Shown here: positions 16,466 to 24,607 of the stretch, piece after piece
How positions within the stretch are numbered: the first letter of the stretch is position 1
Layout: each line of letters opens with the position of its first letter
DNA from: an uncultured Stenotrophomonas sp.
GTDB taxonomy: Bacteria; Pseudomonadota; Gammaproteobacteria; Xanthomonadales; Xanthomonadaceae
DNA length: 64,000 nucleotides
Assembly: GCA_900078405.1 (NCBI GenBank)
Contig: FLTS01000001.1
Location: forward strand, 806,001-870,000
Direction: 5' to 3'
Notes under the pieces: generated by a model
The model's database searches: none
Seen by the model: the letters and a program-made list of their open reading frames with translations, nothing else
Told to the model about the DNA's origin: nothing
Program-made: the position numbers and the translations under genes

Positions 16466-17667
16466 TGCCAGAGCCGGCCATCGCAGAGCGCGACAGCGCC
16501 TGGCGCGTTTTTCTGGTGTTCCTGCGGCTGGGGCTGACCTCCTTCGGCGGGCCGATCGCGCACTTGGGCTACTTCCGCACGGAGTTCGTCGAGCGCCGCC
16601 GCTGGCTGGATGATCGCAGCTACGCCGATCTGGTCGCGCTGTGCCAGTTCCTGCCGGGGCCGGCCAGCAGCCAGGTCGGCATGGCGCTTGGCTTGGGCCG
16701 TGCTGGTGGGTGGGGTGCACTGGCGGCTTGGGTCGGATTCACGCTGCCCTCGGCGTTCGCGCTGATCCTGTTCGCCTACGGCATCTCCGAATACCACGGG
16801 CTCGCCGAAGCCGGCTGGGTGCATGGCTTGAAGGTTGTGGCCGTCGCCGTGGTGGCGCAAGCGGTGTGGGGCATGGCGAAAACGTTGTGCCCCGACCGGA
16901 CCCGCGCCGCGCTGGCGATCCTGGCAGCGTTGCTGACGCTACTGCTGCCGTCTGCCTGGATGCAAGTCGTGGCCATCGCCATGACGGGCCTGATCGGCTG
17001 CTGGTGGCTGCAACTGCCGCCGCTTCCGGCAGCGCATCTGACCTCATATGCGGTGTCGCGGCGTACTGGCGCGATGGCGTTGGGCTTGCTGGCCGCGTTG
17101 CTGCTCGGTCTGCCGCTGTGGGCGGCGTCCAGCGGCTCGACGATGGCTGCGCTGATCGACGGCTTCTTCCGCGCCGGCGCGCTGGTGTTCGGTGGCGGCC
17201 ATGTTGTGTTGCCGCTGTTGCAAGCAGCGACCGACTCGACCGGCGCAGTCGGCAATGCCGATTTCCTGGCCGGCTACGGTGCCGCGCAGGCCGTACCGGG
17301 GCCGCTGTTCACCTTCACGGCCTATCTCGGCACGGTGGCCGACTGGCCCTTGCACGGCTGGATTGGTGGGCTGGTGCTGCTGGTCGTGATCTTCGTGCCG
17401 GCCTTCCTCGTGCTGATCGGCACGCTACCGTTCTGGCAGCGGCTGCGCCACCGCCACGGCATCCAAGCTGCAATGGCGGGCATTAACGCGGGCGTGGTCG
17501 GCATCCTGCTGTCCGCGCTCTACGACCCGGTATGGACGAGCGCCATCCACGGACGCACCGATTTCGCTCTGGCCTTGGCCGCCTTCGGTCTGCTGGTCTA
17601 TGGACGCTTGCCGCCGGTGCTGGTGGTCGTGCTGGCCGCCGTAGCGGGGCAAATCCTGTCTGCCTGA
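16465..17667 (+). CDS. chrA: Chromate transporter ChrA (long-chain form)
   Basis: A 400-residue membrane protein made of two homologous CHR halves. The first has FLRLGLTSFGGPIAHLGY and QFLPGPASSQVG; the second has FFRAGALVFGGGHVVLPLL and AAQAVPGPLFTFTAYLG, the paired FGG and PGP motifs of the family. It exports chromate by secondary transport. Its ATG overlaps the arsH stop, so chromate and arsenic resistance share one transcript, a combination also known on other environmental ICEs. No chrB regulator is present. Confidence 0.93.
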   Translation: MPEPAIAERDSAWRVFLVFLRLGLTSFGGPIAHLGYFRTEFVERRRWLDDRSYADLVALCQFLPGPASSQVGMALGLGRAGGWGALAAWVGFTLPSAFALILFAYGISEYHGLAEAGWVHGLKVVAVAVVAQAVWGMAKTLCPDRTRAALAILAALLTLLLPSAWMQVVAIAMTGLIGCWWLQLPPLPAAHLTSYAVSRRTGAMALGLLAALLLGLPLWAASSGSTMAALIDGFFRAGALVFGGGHVVLPLLQAATDSTGAVGNADFLAGYGAAQAVPGPLFTFTAYLGTVADWPLHGWIGGLVLLVVIFVPAFLVLIGTLPFWQRLRHRHGIQAAMAGINAGVVGILLSALYDPVWTSAIHGRTDFALALAAFGLLVYGRLPPVLVVVLAAVAGQILSA

Positions 17668-17796
17668 TCCTGCGCAGAATCAGGGGGCTGCTGCGTCATG
17701 TACTTGGGTGTGGTGAGCATCAGGCGCATGCGGGTAGGCAGACCGGGTAGCTGTGATTCGGCACGAAGCGCGGGGCGTAGCCAGCCAACCCGACGA

Positions 17797-17812
17797 CGGC
17801 ACGCCGGGACGC
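17797..17812. repeat. 16-base direct repeat flanking the ars/chr block, right copy
   Basis: Same 16 bases as at 13328-13343, lying between chrA and the DUF1016 gene. The 160-base gap around it shows no gene. Confidence 0.5.
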
Positions 17813-17828
17813 GCGAATGCGGTCTGAA

Positions 17829-18893
17829 CTACTCGGTGTCCTGCTTGCGCTGCTCAATCTGCAAGCGCGCTCGCTCGGTCGCCTGCTGCAACTTCTCGCC
17901 CAGCACCGCACGCGGCGGCAAGCTGGTCAGGTACTCGGCAACATGGATGCCCGACTTGTCCAGTTCCAGCAGTTCGATCTGCTCGCGCTTCTTGCCCGTG
18001 CATAGGATGATCCCCAAGGGCGAGGCTTCTTCCTGCTCGCGTTCATGCTTGTCGAGCCAGCGCAGATAAAGTTCCATCTGTCCCTTGTAGGCCGCCTTGA
18101 ACTCGCCGATCTTCAACTCCACCGCCACCAACCGCCGCAGCTTGCGGTTGTAGAACAACAGGTCAAGGTGGAAATCCTCGTCGTCGATCGGGATGCGTTT
18201 TTGCCGGGCCACGAAGCTGAAACCCGCGCCCAGCTCCAGCAAGAAGGACTCCATTTCGCGGATGATCGCTGCTTCCAAGTCGCCTTCCTGCCAAGTGTCC
18301 CGCAGGCCCAGGAAGTCGAGGATGTACGGGTCGCGCATGACCAAGGCCGGCGACATGCGCTGCGCATCACGCAAGGTCGCCAGCTCCTGCGCGATCGTCT
18401 CGTCTGGCTTTTGGGACAGCGCCGTGCGCTCGTACAGCATCGAGTCGATGCGCTCGCGCAGCGTCCGCACGCTCCAGCGTTGGGTGCTGGCCATCTGCGC
18501 GTAGTAGTCCCGCTGGAGCGGGTCTTTCAGCGGCATCAGGGCGATGAAGTGCGTCCAGCTCAATTCTCGTATCAGTGATACGAGAATTCGCTCGTCGGGG
18601 AAGGTGGCAGCGAACTGCACCATCCGGCGCAGGTTCTGCTCGGCAAAGCTGCCGCCGTATTCCTTCACCAACTGCGCCGCCAGGTTCGGCAGGACTTCCT
18701 TGCCATAGGCACCCCTGCGCCCGTCCAAGACCTGCGACCGGATGCGCTGGCCGATGCGCCAATAGAGCATCGTCAGCTCGCTATTCACCGTCGAGGCGGC
18801 GCGCTTGCGCGCCGCCTCGATCAGTGCCCGAATGTCGCCCAGCAGCGCCGAAGGCGCTGCTGGCGCAGGAACGGATGCCTTGAGCCTGTTCAT
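17829..18893 (-). CDS. DUF1016/YhcG-type PD-(D/E)xK nuclease-domain protein
   Basis: A 354-residue protein of the YhcG family. The N-terminal DUF1016 domain (about 15-170) includes GRRGAYGKEVLPNLA and FAEQNLRRMVQFAATF. The C-terminal nuclease-like domain has DFHLDLLFYN...AVELKIGEFKAAYKGQ, giving D, E and K of the PD-(D/E)xK site. Its in vivo role is poorly known; homologues occur on mobile elements and in defence islands. The start overlaps the integrase stop by 4 bases, so it is read in the same leftward transcript as the integrase and may assist recombination or protect the element. That function is inference. Confidence 0.88.
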   Translation of the reverse strand: MNRLKASVPAPAAPSALLGDIRALIEAARKRAASTVNSELTMLYWRIGQRIRSQVLDGRRGAYGKEVLPNLAAQLVKEYGGSFAEQNLRRMVQFAATFPDERILVSLIRELSWTHFIALMPLKDPLQRDYYAQMASTQRWSVRTLRERIDSMLYERTALSQKPDETIAQELATLRDAQRMSPALVMRDPYILDFLGLRDTWQEGDLEAAIIREMESFLLELGAGFSFVARQKRIPIDDEDFHLDLLFYNRKLRRLVAVELKIGEFKAAYKGQMELYLRWLDKHEREQEEASPLGIILCTGKKREQIELLELDKSGIHVAEYLTSLPPRAVLGEKLQQATERARLQIEQRKQDTE

Positions 18894-20089
18894 GCGATGG
18901 CCTCCTGGAGCTGCCGCGCGCCCGTGATGGCCTGGCGGCGGCTCGCCACCAGTTCGGCCGCATCACGCACCGGCTTGTCTTCGGTGTGGACGTAATGCAT
19001 GAACATCGCCACGGTCTTGTGGCCCGTCAGCTTCATGCCTACCTTGGTCGGCACGCCCGAATTGGCAATGTCAGTCGTGGAGCGGTGGCGGATGCCGTGC
19101 GTGCCGACGTGCGGGACGCCGGCGGCCTTGAGCACCCGGCACCAGCCGCCGTAGTGCTCGCCAAAGGTCAGGTGCTTGGTCGGGTCGTTGGGTGACGGCA
19201 GGACGTAGGGGCAGCCCTCCCGGCGCGGTGCCGTCGAAAGCAGCCGATAGGCTTCCGCGCTCATGGGCTTGGAAAGGCCGCCGGTCTTGCTGTCGGGCCA
19301 GACCACGCGCCGGTTCTCCAGATCGACCCAAGCCCATTCGAGCGTGCAGATTTCGGAGCGACGGCCGGCGAACTCGAATTGCAGGCGGATCGCCAGCGGG
19401 ATGACGTAGTTCTCCAGCCCTTCCGCCTCCAGCTTCTCCAGATGGCGGAAGATCAGCGCCAGCTCGTCGTCCACGATGAGCCGGGTTTCCTCGCCGGGCG
19501 GGTACATCGGGACATGGCGGCACGGGTTCGTGCCGTCCGGGCGGTAGCCCCACACTTCGGCCAGGTTGAACATCTTGCGCAGCACGCCGAAGGCGTTGTT
19601 CGCCTCGGCCGGCTTGTAGGCCAGCTTCTCCATCAGCCCGGCAATGTCGGGCCGCTTCACGTCCTGCACCTTCTTGCGGCCGATCAGCGGGACAATGCAG
19701 CGGTCGATGACGGCCTGATAGCCGCGCTGCGTGCTCGGCTTGTTGCGCTTCTTGGAGTAGTCCTCCATGAACTTCTTGCACAGCGCTTCGACCGTGGGCG
19801 CCTTGCGCGCCTCGGCCTTGGCGCCGCCGGGGTCGCCGCCTCGGCGAACCTCGGCCAGCCAGTCCTGCGCCATGACGCGGGCCTGCTCCACGGTCAGTTC
19901 CCCGAACAGGCCCAGCGAGGGCTTGCGGGGCTGCCCGGAGTTCGTGCGGTACTGGAGCATGAACACCCGGCGGCCCTTCGGGGTAATCTTGCACAGGAAG
20001 CCCGGCACCACGGTATCCCGTAGTTCGATGTCCTTGGCCTGGGGTTGCGCTGACTCTACGGCGGTCTTGGTGAGCTTGATCTTTGCCAT
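18890..20089 (-). CDS. int: Tyrosine-type site-specific integrase of the element
   Basis: A 399-residue tyrosine recombinase. It has an N-terminal DUF4102-like arm-binding region (residues 1-90), a core-binding domain (about 100-190) and a catalytic domain with Arg in FAGRRSEICTLEW, the HGIRHR box, His in LTGHKTVAMF and the nucleophile Tyr in MHYVHTE. The sequence strongly resembles the Tn4371-family integrases I know. Its start at 20089 has AAGGAG five bases upstream; a longer reading to 20119 is less likely. The 5' end faces the tRNA-Glu, so the att site should be within the following 180 bases. Confidence 0.95.
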   Translation of the reverse strand: MAKIKLTKTAVESAQPQAKDIELRDTVVPGFLCKITPKGRRVFMLQYRTNSGQPRKPSLGLFGELTVEQARVMAQDWLAEVRRGGDPGGAKAEARKAPTVEALCKKFMEDYSKKRNKPSTQRGYQAVIDRCIVPLIGRKKVQDVKRPDIAGLMEKLAYKPAEANNAFGVLRKMFNLAEVWGYRPDGTNPCRHVPMYPPGEETRLIVDDELALIFRHLEKLEAEGLENYVIPLAIRLQFEFAGRRSEICTLEWAWVDLENRRVVWPDSKTGGLSKPMSAEAYRLLSTAPRREGCPYVLPSPNDPTKHLTFGEHYGGWCRVLKAAGVPHVGTHGIRHRSTTDIANSGVPTKVGMKLTGHKTVAMFMHYVHTEDKPVRDAAELVASRRQAITGARQLQEAIA

Positions 20090-20264
20090 GATGACTCCTT
20101 GGAACGACCCGAATTCCAAGAGCCAGATAGGAGCGGCGCGAGGGAAAACCGGGTCAAGTTTCAGAAAGCACCGGCATATGATGGACGCGCGTAAGTTCTT
20201 GATAAACCTGCTGTATCGAGCTACGGCGCAGTCCAGCGAAGTACCGGGCTGGAGTCATCGTCAA

Positions 20265-20272
20265 ACAAAAAA
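20265..20272. mobile_element. Candidate attachment site (8-base core)
   Basis: On the minus strand this reads TTTTTTGT, which fits the T-rich core TTTTTCAT and its variants that I recall for Tn4371-family integration. It is also the T-run of the tRNA-Glu operon's intrinsic terminator, so insertion here would keep the terminator hairpin chromosomal. The matching copy at the other end of the element is outside the window, so this is a proposal. Confidence 0.35.
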
Positions 20273-20293
20273 GCCCCGCATGTGCAGGGCTTT
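20266..20293 (-). terminator. Terminator of tRNA-Ala/tRNA-Glu operon 1
   Basis: Read leftward from the tRNA, a hairpin with arms AAAGCCC and GGGCTTT, closed further by GCA/TGC, is followed by a run of Ts. It lies 13 bases after the tRNA-Glu 3' end. Confidence 0.85.
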
Positions 20294-20306
20294 CTCGAAC
20301 TTCGAA

Positions 20307-20382
20307 TGGCGTCCCCACGGGGATTCGAACCCCGGTCGCCACCGTGAAAGGGTGATGTCCTAGGCCTCTAGACGATGGGGAC
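20307..20382 (-). tRNA. tRNA-Glu (TTC), copy 1
   Basis: A 76-base cloverleaf with acceptor GTCCCCA/TGGGGAC, anticodon loop CTTTCAC (anticodon TTC), TTCGAAT T-loop and encoded CCA. It is complete, so the nearby element has not truncated it. It is paired with tRNA-Ala upstream on the same strand. Confidence 0.97.
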
Positions 20383-20432
20383 GCGTGACTTCAAGTTTTG
20401 AACTTGCCCGGACGGCCTGGTGCCCGGAAAAG

Positions 20433-20508
20433 TGGTGGAGCCAAGCGGGATCGAACCGCTGACCTCCTGCATGCCATGCAGGCGCTCTCCCAGCTGAGCT
20501 ATGGCCCC
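20433..20508 (-). tRNA. tRNA-Ala (GGC), copy 1
   Basis: A 76-base cloverleaf with acceptor GGGGCCA/TGGCTCC, anticodon loop ATGGCAT (anticodon GGC), TTCGATC T-loop and encoded CCA. The first gene of a two-tRNA operon with tRNA-Glu. Confidence 0.97.
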
Positions 20509-20604
20509 GTGTTTCTGTCGAGCCCGGTATTTTATCGGGCTTCTTGCTGGATGGGAAGCTGTTTTTTGCTTTCCTTTGCCACCTCGGGAGAAGTGGTTTC
20601 CAAC

Positions 20605-20631
20605 AAAAAAGACCCGCTGGTACTGGGTCTT
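20605..20631 (-). terminator. Terminator of tRNA-Ala/tRNA-Glu operon 2
   Basis: A hairpin with arms AAGACCC and GGGTCTT and an intervening loop, followed leftward by six Ts. It has a different stem sequence from the terminator of operon 1, so the two tandem tRNA operons are each terminated separately. Confidence 0.85.
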
Positions 20632-20644
20632 CGATTTCGATGAA

Positions 20645-20720
20645 TGGCGTCCCCACGGGGATTCGAACCCCGGTCGCCACCGTGAAAGGGTGATGTCCTA
20701 GGCCTCTAGACGATGGGGAC
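20645..20720 (-). tRNA. tRNA-Glu (TTC), copy 2
   Basis: Identical in sequence to the copy at 20307-20382, including encoded CCA. Spacer sequences around the copies have diverged. Confidence 0.97.
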
Positions 20721-20771
20721 GCGTGAATCATCAAGTTTTTCCGGCATTCCGAACGGCCTAATGTTCGGAAG

Positions 20772-20847
20772 TGGTGGAGCCAAGCGGGATCGAACCGCTG
20801 ACCTCCTGCATGCCATGCAGGCGCTCTCCCAGCTGAGCTATGGCCCC
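20772..20847 (-). tRNA. tRNA-Ala (GGC), copy 2
   Basis: Identical in sequence to the copy at 20433-20508. The first gene of tRNA operon 2. Confidence 0.97.
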
Positions 20848-21026
20848 GATGTTGCCGAGGAGCGGAATGATAGCGGCGGCTTTTTTTTCTGGCAAGCAGT
20901 TCGTGAAAAAAAATGTTCAGGTCCGCGTGCGCAGGGAAATCCCGATGCAGGGTGCCCTGTTTCACCGATGGTGTAGGGGCAGGGAGCCAATGCATTGTGC
21001 TTGCCGGTTCGATGGAAGGAGCGGAA

Positions 21027-21413
21027 ATGGCATTGCTTCGAAGCTGGGGTGTCCTGTTGCTGGCGATGGTTTCGCCAGTATCCGCGCAGCAGGTGTTCAA
21101 GTGCGTGGATGGTGGTGCGGTGATGTACCAATCGATGCCTTGTGAGGGCGTGACGGAAAGGAGCTGGGAGATCGCTGCCGAACCGGCCGCACCGCCGGTG
21201 GTTGCCGCAACCCGGACGCGTGATGCCGTGGTTGATGGCGCGGGAGACAGGCGGACACGAAGGCGCGAACCTGGCGGCGCCCGCAGGTTGCCGCTTGATG
21301 CCTGTGAAAGGGCAAAAGCCGGTCGCGATGCCGCGTACCGGAAGGCGGGATTGAAGCGTGGCTTCAAACTTTCCAGCCATTGGGACAACCGTGTTCATGA
21401 CGCCTGCTGGTGA
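21027..21413 (+). CDS. Small secreted protein, DUF4124-like
   Basis: A 128-residue protein with a signal peptide (MALLRSWGVLLLAMVSPVSA, cleaved before QQ). The segment after it (QVFKCVDGGAVMYQSMPC) resembles the DUF4124 domain of proteobacterial secreted proteins, with two Cys that may pair. The C-terminal half is basic, with a C near residue 95 and a final DACW. The function is unknown. AGGAG lies seven bases before the ATG at 21027; an earlier in-frame ATG at 21012 is also possible. It is flanked by tRNA operons and ends at a bidirectional terminator. Confidence 0.75.
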   Translation: MALLRSWGVLLLAMVSPVSAQQVFKCVDGGAVMYQSMPCEGVTERSWEIAAEPAAPPVVAATRTRDAVVDGAGDRRTRRREPGGARRLPLDACERAKAGRDAAYRKAGLKRGFKLSSHWDNRVHDACW

Positions 21414-21426
21414 GGATGGCAGGCAT

Positions 21427-21460
21427 AAAAAAACAGCAGGCGATGCCTGCTGTTTTTTTT
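21427..21460. terminator. Bidirectional terminator between secreted protein and tRNA-Arg
   Basis: Perfect arms AACAGCAGGC and GCCTGCTGTT with loop GAT are flanked by A-run and T-run, so it can end both the rightward gene and the leftward tRNA-Arg transcript. Confidence 0.9.
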
Positions 21461-21465
21461 CAAGA

Positions 21466-21542
21466 TGGTGCGCCCGGAGAGATTCGAACTCCCGACCGCC
21501 TGGTTCGTAGCCAGGTACTCTATCCAACTGAGCTACGGGCGC
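21466..21542 (-). tRNA. tRNA-Arg (ACG), copy 1
   Basis: A 77-base cloverleaf with acceptor GCGCCCG/CGGGCGC, anticodon loop CTACGAA (anticodon ACG), TTCGAAT T-loop and encoded CCA. Confidence 0.97.
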
Positions 21543-21592
21543 ATGTCAACTTGATTGTCCTGACATTGAACACCGCATTGCGATGTTCAAGA

Positions 21593-21669
21593 TGGTGCGC
21601 CCGGAGAGATTCGAACTCCCGACCGCCTGGTTCGTAGCCAGGTACTCTATCCAACTGAGCTACGGGCGC
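21593..21669 (-). tRNA. tRNA-Arg (ACG), copy 2
   Basis: Identical in sequence to the copy at 21466-21542, 50 bases upstream on the same strand, so the two are probably one transcript. Confidence 0.97.
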
Positions 21670-21709
21670 GCTGTCAGGAGCGGAATTATGCGGGTGTCGC
21701 GGCAGTGCG

Positions 21710-22573
21710 TCAACGCTTTTGTGAAATTTCCCGTAATGCTTGCGCAAGCAAAGCATCTGCCACGGCGACGGGCGATTTCATCCAGCTGAAATGATCGGCG
21801 TGGGAGCCCAGTTCGCGCGCGGTCATGACCCGCAATGTGCTTTCCGCCATCGGCATCTTGTCGAGTAAATGGCGCATCGAGCCGGTCGGGGCGAGCCAGT
21901 CGGCGTCGAACAGCAACGCGGTCACCGGAACATCAAGCCTGCCCATTGCAGCTTCCAGGTCGACGGGCAGGCCGGTGGCGGCATAACGGCCACACAGGCC
22001 GACGCGGGCCCAGTCGCGGATCAGGCTGCGCGCTTCGCTGCCGCCGAATCCCACGCGACGGCCGGGCAGGGCGCCGCAACGGCGGGCCAGCCACGGCAGG
22101 AAGCGATAGGCCAGCGGCAACAGGTAGCGGCGCGGAGCCGGAAAGCCGCGCCACCACGGCGTGCCGCTGGCAACCAGCCACAGGGCCTGCACCTCGCGCG
22201 GATGCAAGCCGGCGTGGCAGCACGCCAATTGGCCGCCAAGGCTGTGCCCGCCCAGTTGCAGCGGAAGATCGGGGAAGGCCGCGCCTACCGCGGCCGTCGC
22301 GGCCGGCAGGTCGTATTGCAGCAGTTCGCGATAACCCCAGTCCTGCGCATGGCCGGCGCGCAGGCTGCTGCTGCCGTTGCCGCGCCATTCGTGCACGAAT
22401 ACGGCAATGCCGCGCGCCGCCAGCGCTTCGGCAAAACCCTGGTAATGGCGCGCGGCCACGCCCAGCGCCGGCAGCCACAGCAGGGTGGCCACCGGATCTG
22501 CCGGCGCCTGCCGGAGCAGTTCGAAACGGTGCCCGTCCGTGGTGGTGAGCACATGCTGGATGGAGTCATTCAT
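21710..22573 (-). CDS. Alpha/beta-fold hydrolase
   Basis: A 287-residue protein with the alpha/beta hydrolase pattern: early strand LLWLPALGVAARHY, nucleophile elbow GHSLGG, later Asp in LLFDADWLAP, and His in GSHADHFSW. It resembles the serine aminopeptidase/lysophospholipase-like branch; substrate unknown. The ATG at 22573 overlaps the thiD stop (ATGA), so it is probably translated with thiD, although no thiamin role is evident. A longer frame extending into thiD was rejected. Confidence 0.85.
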   Translation of the reverse strand: MNDSIQHVLTTTDGHRFELLRQAPADPVATLLWLPALGVAARHYQGFAEALAARGIAVFVHEWRGNGSSSLRAGHAQDWGYRELLQYDLPAATAAVGAAFPDLPLQLGGHSLGGQLACCHAGLHPREVQALWLVASGTPWWRGFPAPRRYLLPLAYRFLPWLARRCGALPGRRVGFGGSEARSLIRDWARVGLCGRYAATGLPVDLEAAMGRLDVPVTALLFDADWLAPTGSMRHLLDKMPMAESTLRVMTARELGSHADHFSWMKSPVAVADALLAQALREISQKR

Positions 22574-23388
22574 CCGGCGTGGTCGGCGTGGGCCGCGCCG
22601 AAATGGTCGAGCACCATGACCCCTCCGCGGCCGGGCAGGTAGCCGCCGCGCAGGCCGCGCGCCACGTAATCGATGGCCGCTTCGCAGGCGTTGGGCAGGG
22701 ACAGGCCGCGACACAGTTGTGCGGCGATCGCCGATGCCAGCGTGCAGCCGGTGCCGTGCGCGTCCAGCGGCAGGCGGGCATGGCTGAATTCCTCGCCGGT
22801 GACGCCGTCGAAATAGCGGTCGATCACGCGCGGGCCTTCATGCAGGTGGCCGCCCTTGAGCAGTACCGCGCCGGCGCCGAGGTCGAGCAGCGCGGCGGCG
22901 GCTTCCTCGGCACCGGCGGCGTTGCCGATGGAGCGGCCGAGCAGCAGTTCGGCTTCCGGCGTGTTCGGCGTGAGCAGGGTGGCCAGCGGCAGCAGGCGCT
23001 CGCGCAATGCGCGCAGGGCGCTGTCTTCCAGCAACTTGGCACCGCTGGTGGCGACCATCACCGGGTCCAGCACGACCTGCGGCGGCCGGTGCTTTTCCAG
23101 CGCATCGGCGACCAGGTGGATCACGTCGGCATTGGCCAGCATGCCCAGCTTGACCGCATGGATGTCGAAATCGTCGAAGCAGGCGTCGATCTGCGCCTGC
23201 AGGAAATCCAGCGGTGGCACGTGCACGGCGGTGACGCCGCGGGTGTTCTGCGCGGTGAGTGCGGCGATGGCCGACAGGCCATGCACGCGGTGGGCGGCGA
23301 AGGCCTTGAGGTCGGCCTGGATGCCGGCGCCGCCGCCCGAGTCGGAGCCGGCGATGGTCAGGGCGGAAACGGGCGTGGAAGCGGTCAT
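22570..23388 (-). CDS. thiD: Hydroxymethylpyrimidine/phosphomethylpyrimidine kinase
   Basis: A 272-residue ribokinase-fold kinase that phosphorylates HMP and HMP-P in thiamin diphosphate synthesis. The substrate loop [17 protein letters not shown] lies near the N-terminus, a conserved DPVMVATSG in the middle, and the catalytic [14 protein letters not shown] loop (Asp base, anion hole) near residue 210. Length and motifs are those of monofunctional ThiD. It lies upstream of the hydrolase on the same strand; other thi genes are not in the window. Confidence 0.95.
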   Translation of the reverse strand: MTASTPVSALTIAGSDSGGGAGIQADLKAFAAHRVHGLSAIAALTAQNTRGVTAVHVPPLDFLQAQIDACFDDFDIHAVKLGMLANADVIHLVADALEKHRPPQVVLDPVMVATSGAKLLEDSALRALRERLLPLATLLTPNTPEAELLLGRSIGNAAGAEEAAAALLDLGAGAVLLKGGHLHEGPRVIDRYFDGVTGEEFSHARLPLDAHGTGCTLASAIAAQLCRGLSLPNACEAAIDYVARGLRGGYLPGRGGVMVLDHFGAAHADHAG

Positions 23389-23423
23389 GGCCGGATTGTG
23401 CCGTGTTCGGGGATGTGGTGCGG

Positions 23424-24098
23424 TCAGTGGTTCCCGCGCAGGCGCTGCGTCAGCCGGTAGCCCATGTAGCTGGCACCGGTGGTGCCGGTGAGCAGCGCCG
23501 GCGCCAGCAGGGCGTCGTAGCCGAAGTGCAGGAACAGCCACGCGCCGCCGACGCCGCCTCCAAGGAAGCCGCTGATGATCAGGCCGCTGAGCGTGAGCCG
23601 TTTCATCGGCAGTGGCAGCCCGCGCAGCAGGTGGCCAAGGCCGATGCCCAGGTCGGTGAACATGCCGCTGAGATGGGTGGTGCGCACCACCGCGCCGCTG
23701 AATGTGGTGGCCATCGCGTTCTGCAGGCCGCAGGCCATCGCCGCAGCGAGCGCGCCCCATATCTGCTGTCGTTTGAACAGCGGGATCGATACCAGCAGCA
23801 ACAGTGAGACGAGCAGCAGTACCACGCCGTAGCGGCGGCCGAGCCGCAGGGTGGCGTCCTGCACGATCAGGCCGCTGAGCGTGGCGCCAAGGCAGAAGGC
23901 GATCAGGATGCCCCACAGGTGGCCGACATTGCGCCAGTCGTGCTGTACCAGCGCCATGCCGAGCTGGCTGGTGGTGCCGGTGAGGTGGGTGATGGCCTGG
24001 TGCTCGAAACCGAGGAAGCCGACCACGTTGACCATGCCGGCCACGCAGGACAGCGCGATTGCGCCGATCCATACCCAGCGGGGAAGCTGTATGCCCAT
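23424..24098 (-). CDS. DUF1275 (YoaK-like) membrane protein
   Basis: A 224-residue inner-membrane protein with about six hydrophobic helices and the family stretches [20 protein letters not shown] and [22 protein letters not shown]1275/YoaK proteins are widespread predicted transporters without a proven substrate. It lies 18 bases downstream of a lipoprotein gene on the same strand. Confidence 0.88.
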   Translation of the reverse strand: MGIQLPRWVWIGAIALSCVAGMVNVVGFLGFEHQAITHLTGTTSQLGMALVQHDWRNVGHLWGILIAFCLGATLSGLIVQDATLRLGRRYGVVLLLVSLLLLVSIPLFKRQQIWGALAAAMACGLQNAMATTFSGAVVRTTHLSGMFTDLGIGLGHLLRGLPLPMKRLTLSGLIISGFLGGGVGGAWLFLHFGYDALLAPALLTGTTGASYMGYRLTQRLRGNH

Positions 24099-24116
24099 CA
24101 GCCGCGCGAGCCCGCT

Positions 24117-24605
24117 TCAGAGGTCGCCGTTGTGGGCGATGTCGGAGAACGTGCCGCTCTGCGGGTCGTACACCGCGCCCCAGAAGCCCGCGCCACCGTC
24201 GCAGACGCGCACGGCCTCGCGCGCCGGGTTGATCTTCTGGTGATCGGGCAGGGTGAAGGCGTTGATGTAGATCAGCTGGCGCCCGGCAGATACGAAACCC
24301 ACGTACTGGCGGCCGGACTGTGCCGGCTCGGCGATGGCCGGCTGCAGCTGTGGCAGGCGGCTTTCCAGTTCGTCGATCTGCGCGCGGCTTGGCGCCCAGT
24401 AGCCGCCGATGCCGTCGGCATGCCTGGCCGGGCTGTCGCGCGAGCAGGTGTCGAGCACCTGTGCGGCGATGATCGGGCGCGTAACCACCCACGATTGCCC
24501 GGCCTTGAATGCAGTGGGCACCTGCGCACCGGGCTTGACGTTGGCCGGCGTGCAGGCGGCCAGCGCCAGCGTGCAGGCCGCGGCGAGGGTGAACTGGCGC
24601 GGCAT
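24117..24605 (-). CDS. Putative lipoprotein
   Basis: A 162-residue protein with a short signal peptide ending in a lipobox (LALAAC, Cys near residue 18), so it should be membrane-anchored. The rest contains two further Cys and a segment RQLIYINAFTLPDHQK, which I do not recognise. It is two bases from the phoH gene upstream on the same strand and 18 from the DUF1275 gene downstream. Function unknown. Confidence 0.8.
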   Translation of the reverse strand: MPRQFTLAAACTLALAACTPANVKPGAQVPTAFKAGQSWVVTRPIIAAQVLDTCSRDSPARHADGIGGYWAPSRAQIDELESRLPQLQPAIAEPAQSGRQYVGFVSAGRQLIYINAFTLPDHQKINPAREAVRVCDGGAGFWGAVYDPQSGTFSDIAHNGDL

Positions 24606-24607
24606 GT

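Larger units (their letters stand above)
1..20272. mobile_element. Partial integrative element (Tn4371-like ICE), right end in window
   Basis: The stretch carries a tyrosine integrase next to a tRNA-Glu, a large ParB, DUF932, RadC-like, DUF736 and DUF2958 genes, and an XRE regulator. This set and order is what I know from the backbone of Tn4371-family integrative and conjugative elements. Two cargo blocks interrupt it: a restriction/Argonaute operon at 1920-7956 and an arsenic/chromate block at 13405-17667. The replication and transfer genes and the other attachment site are not in the window, so conjugation is inferred only from family resemblance. The right boundary at 20272 is tentative. 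Confidence 0.75.

Noticed and set aside
20645-20720. Second tRNA-Glu as a duplicated attachment site made by element integration
   Set aside because: It is full length, paired with tRNA-Ala and with its own terminator, and lies on the chromosomal side; the copies are a tandem operon duplication.
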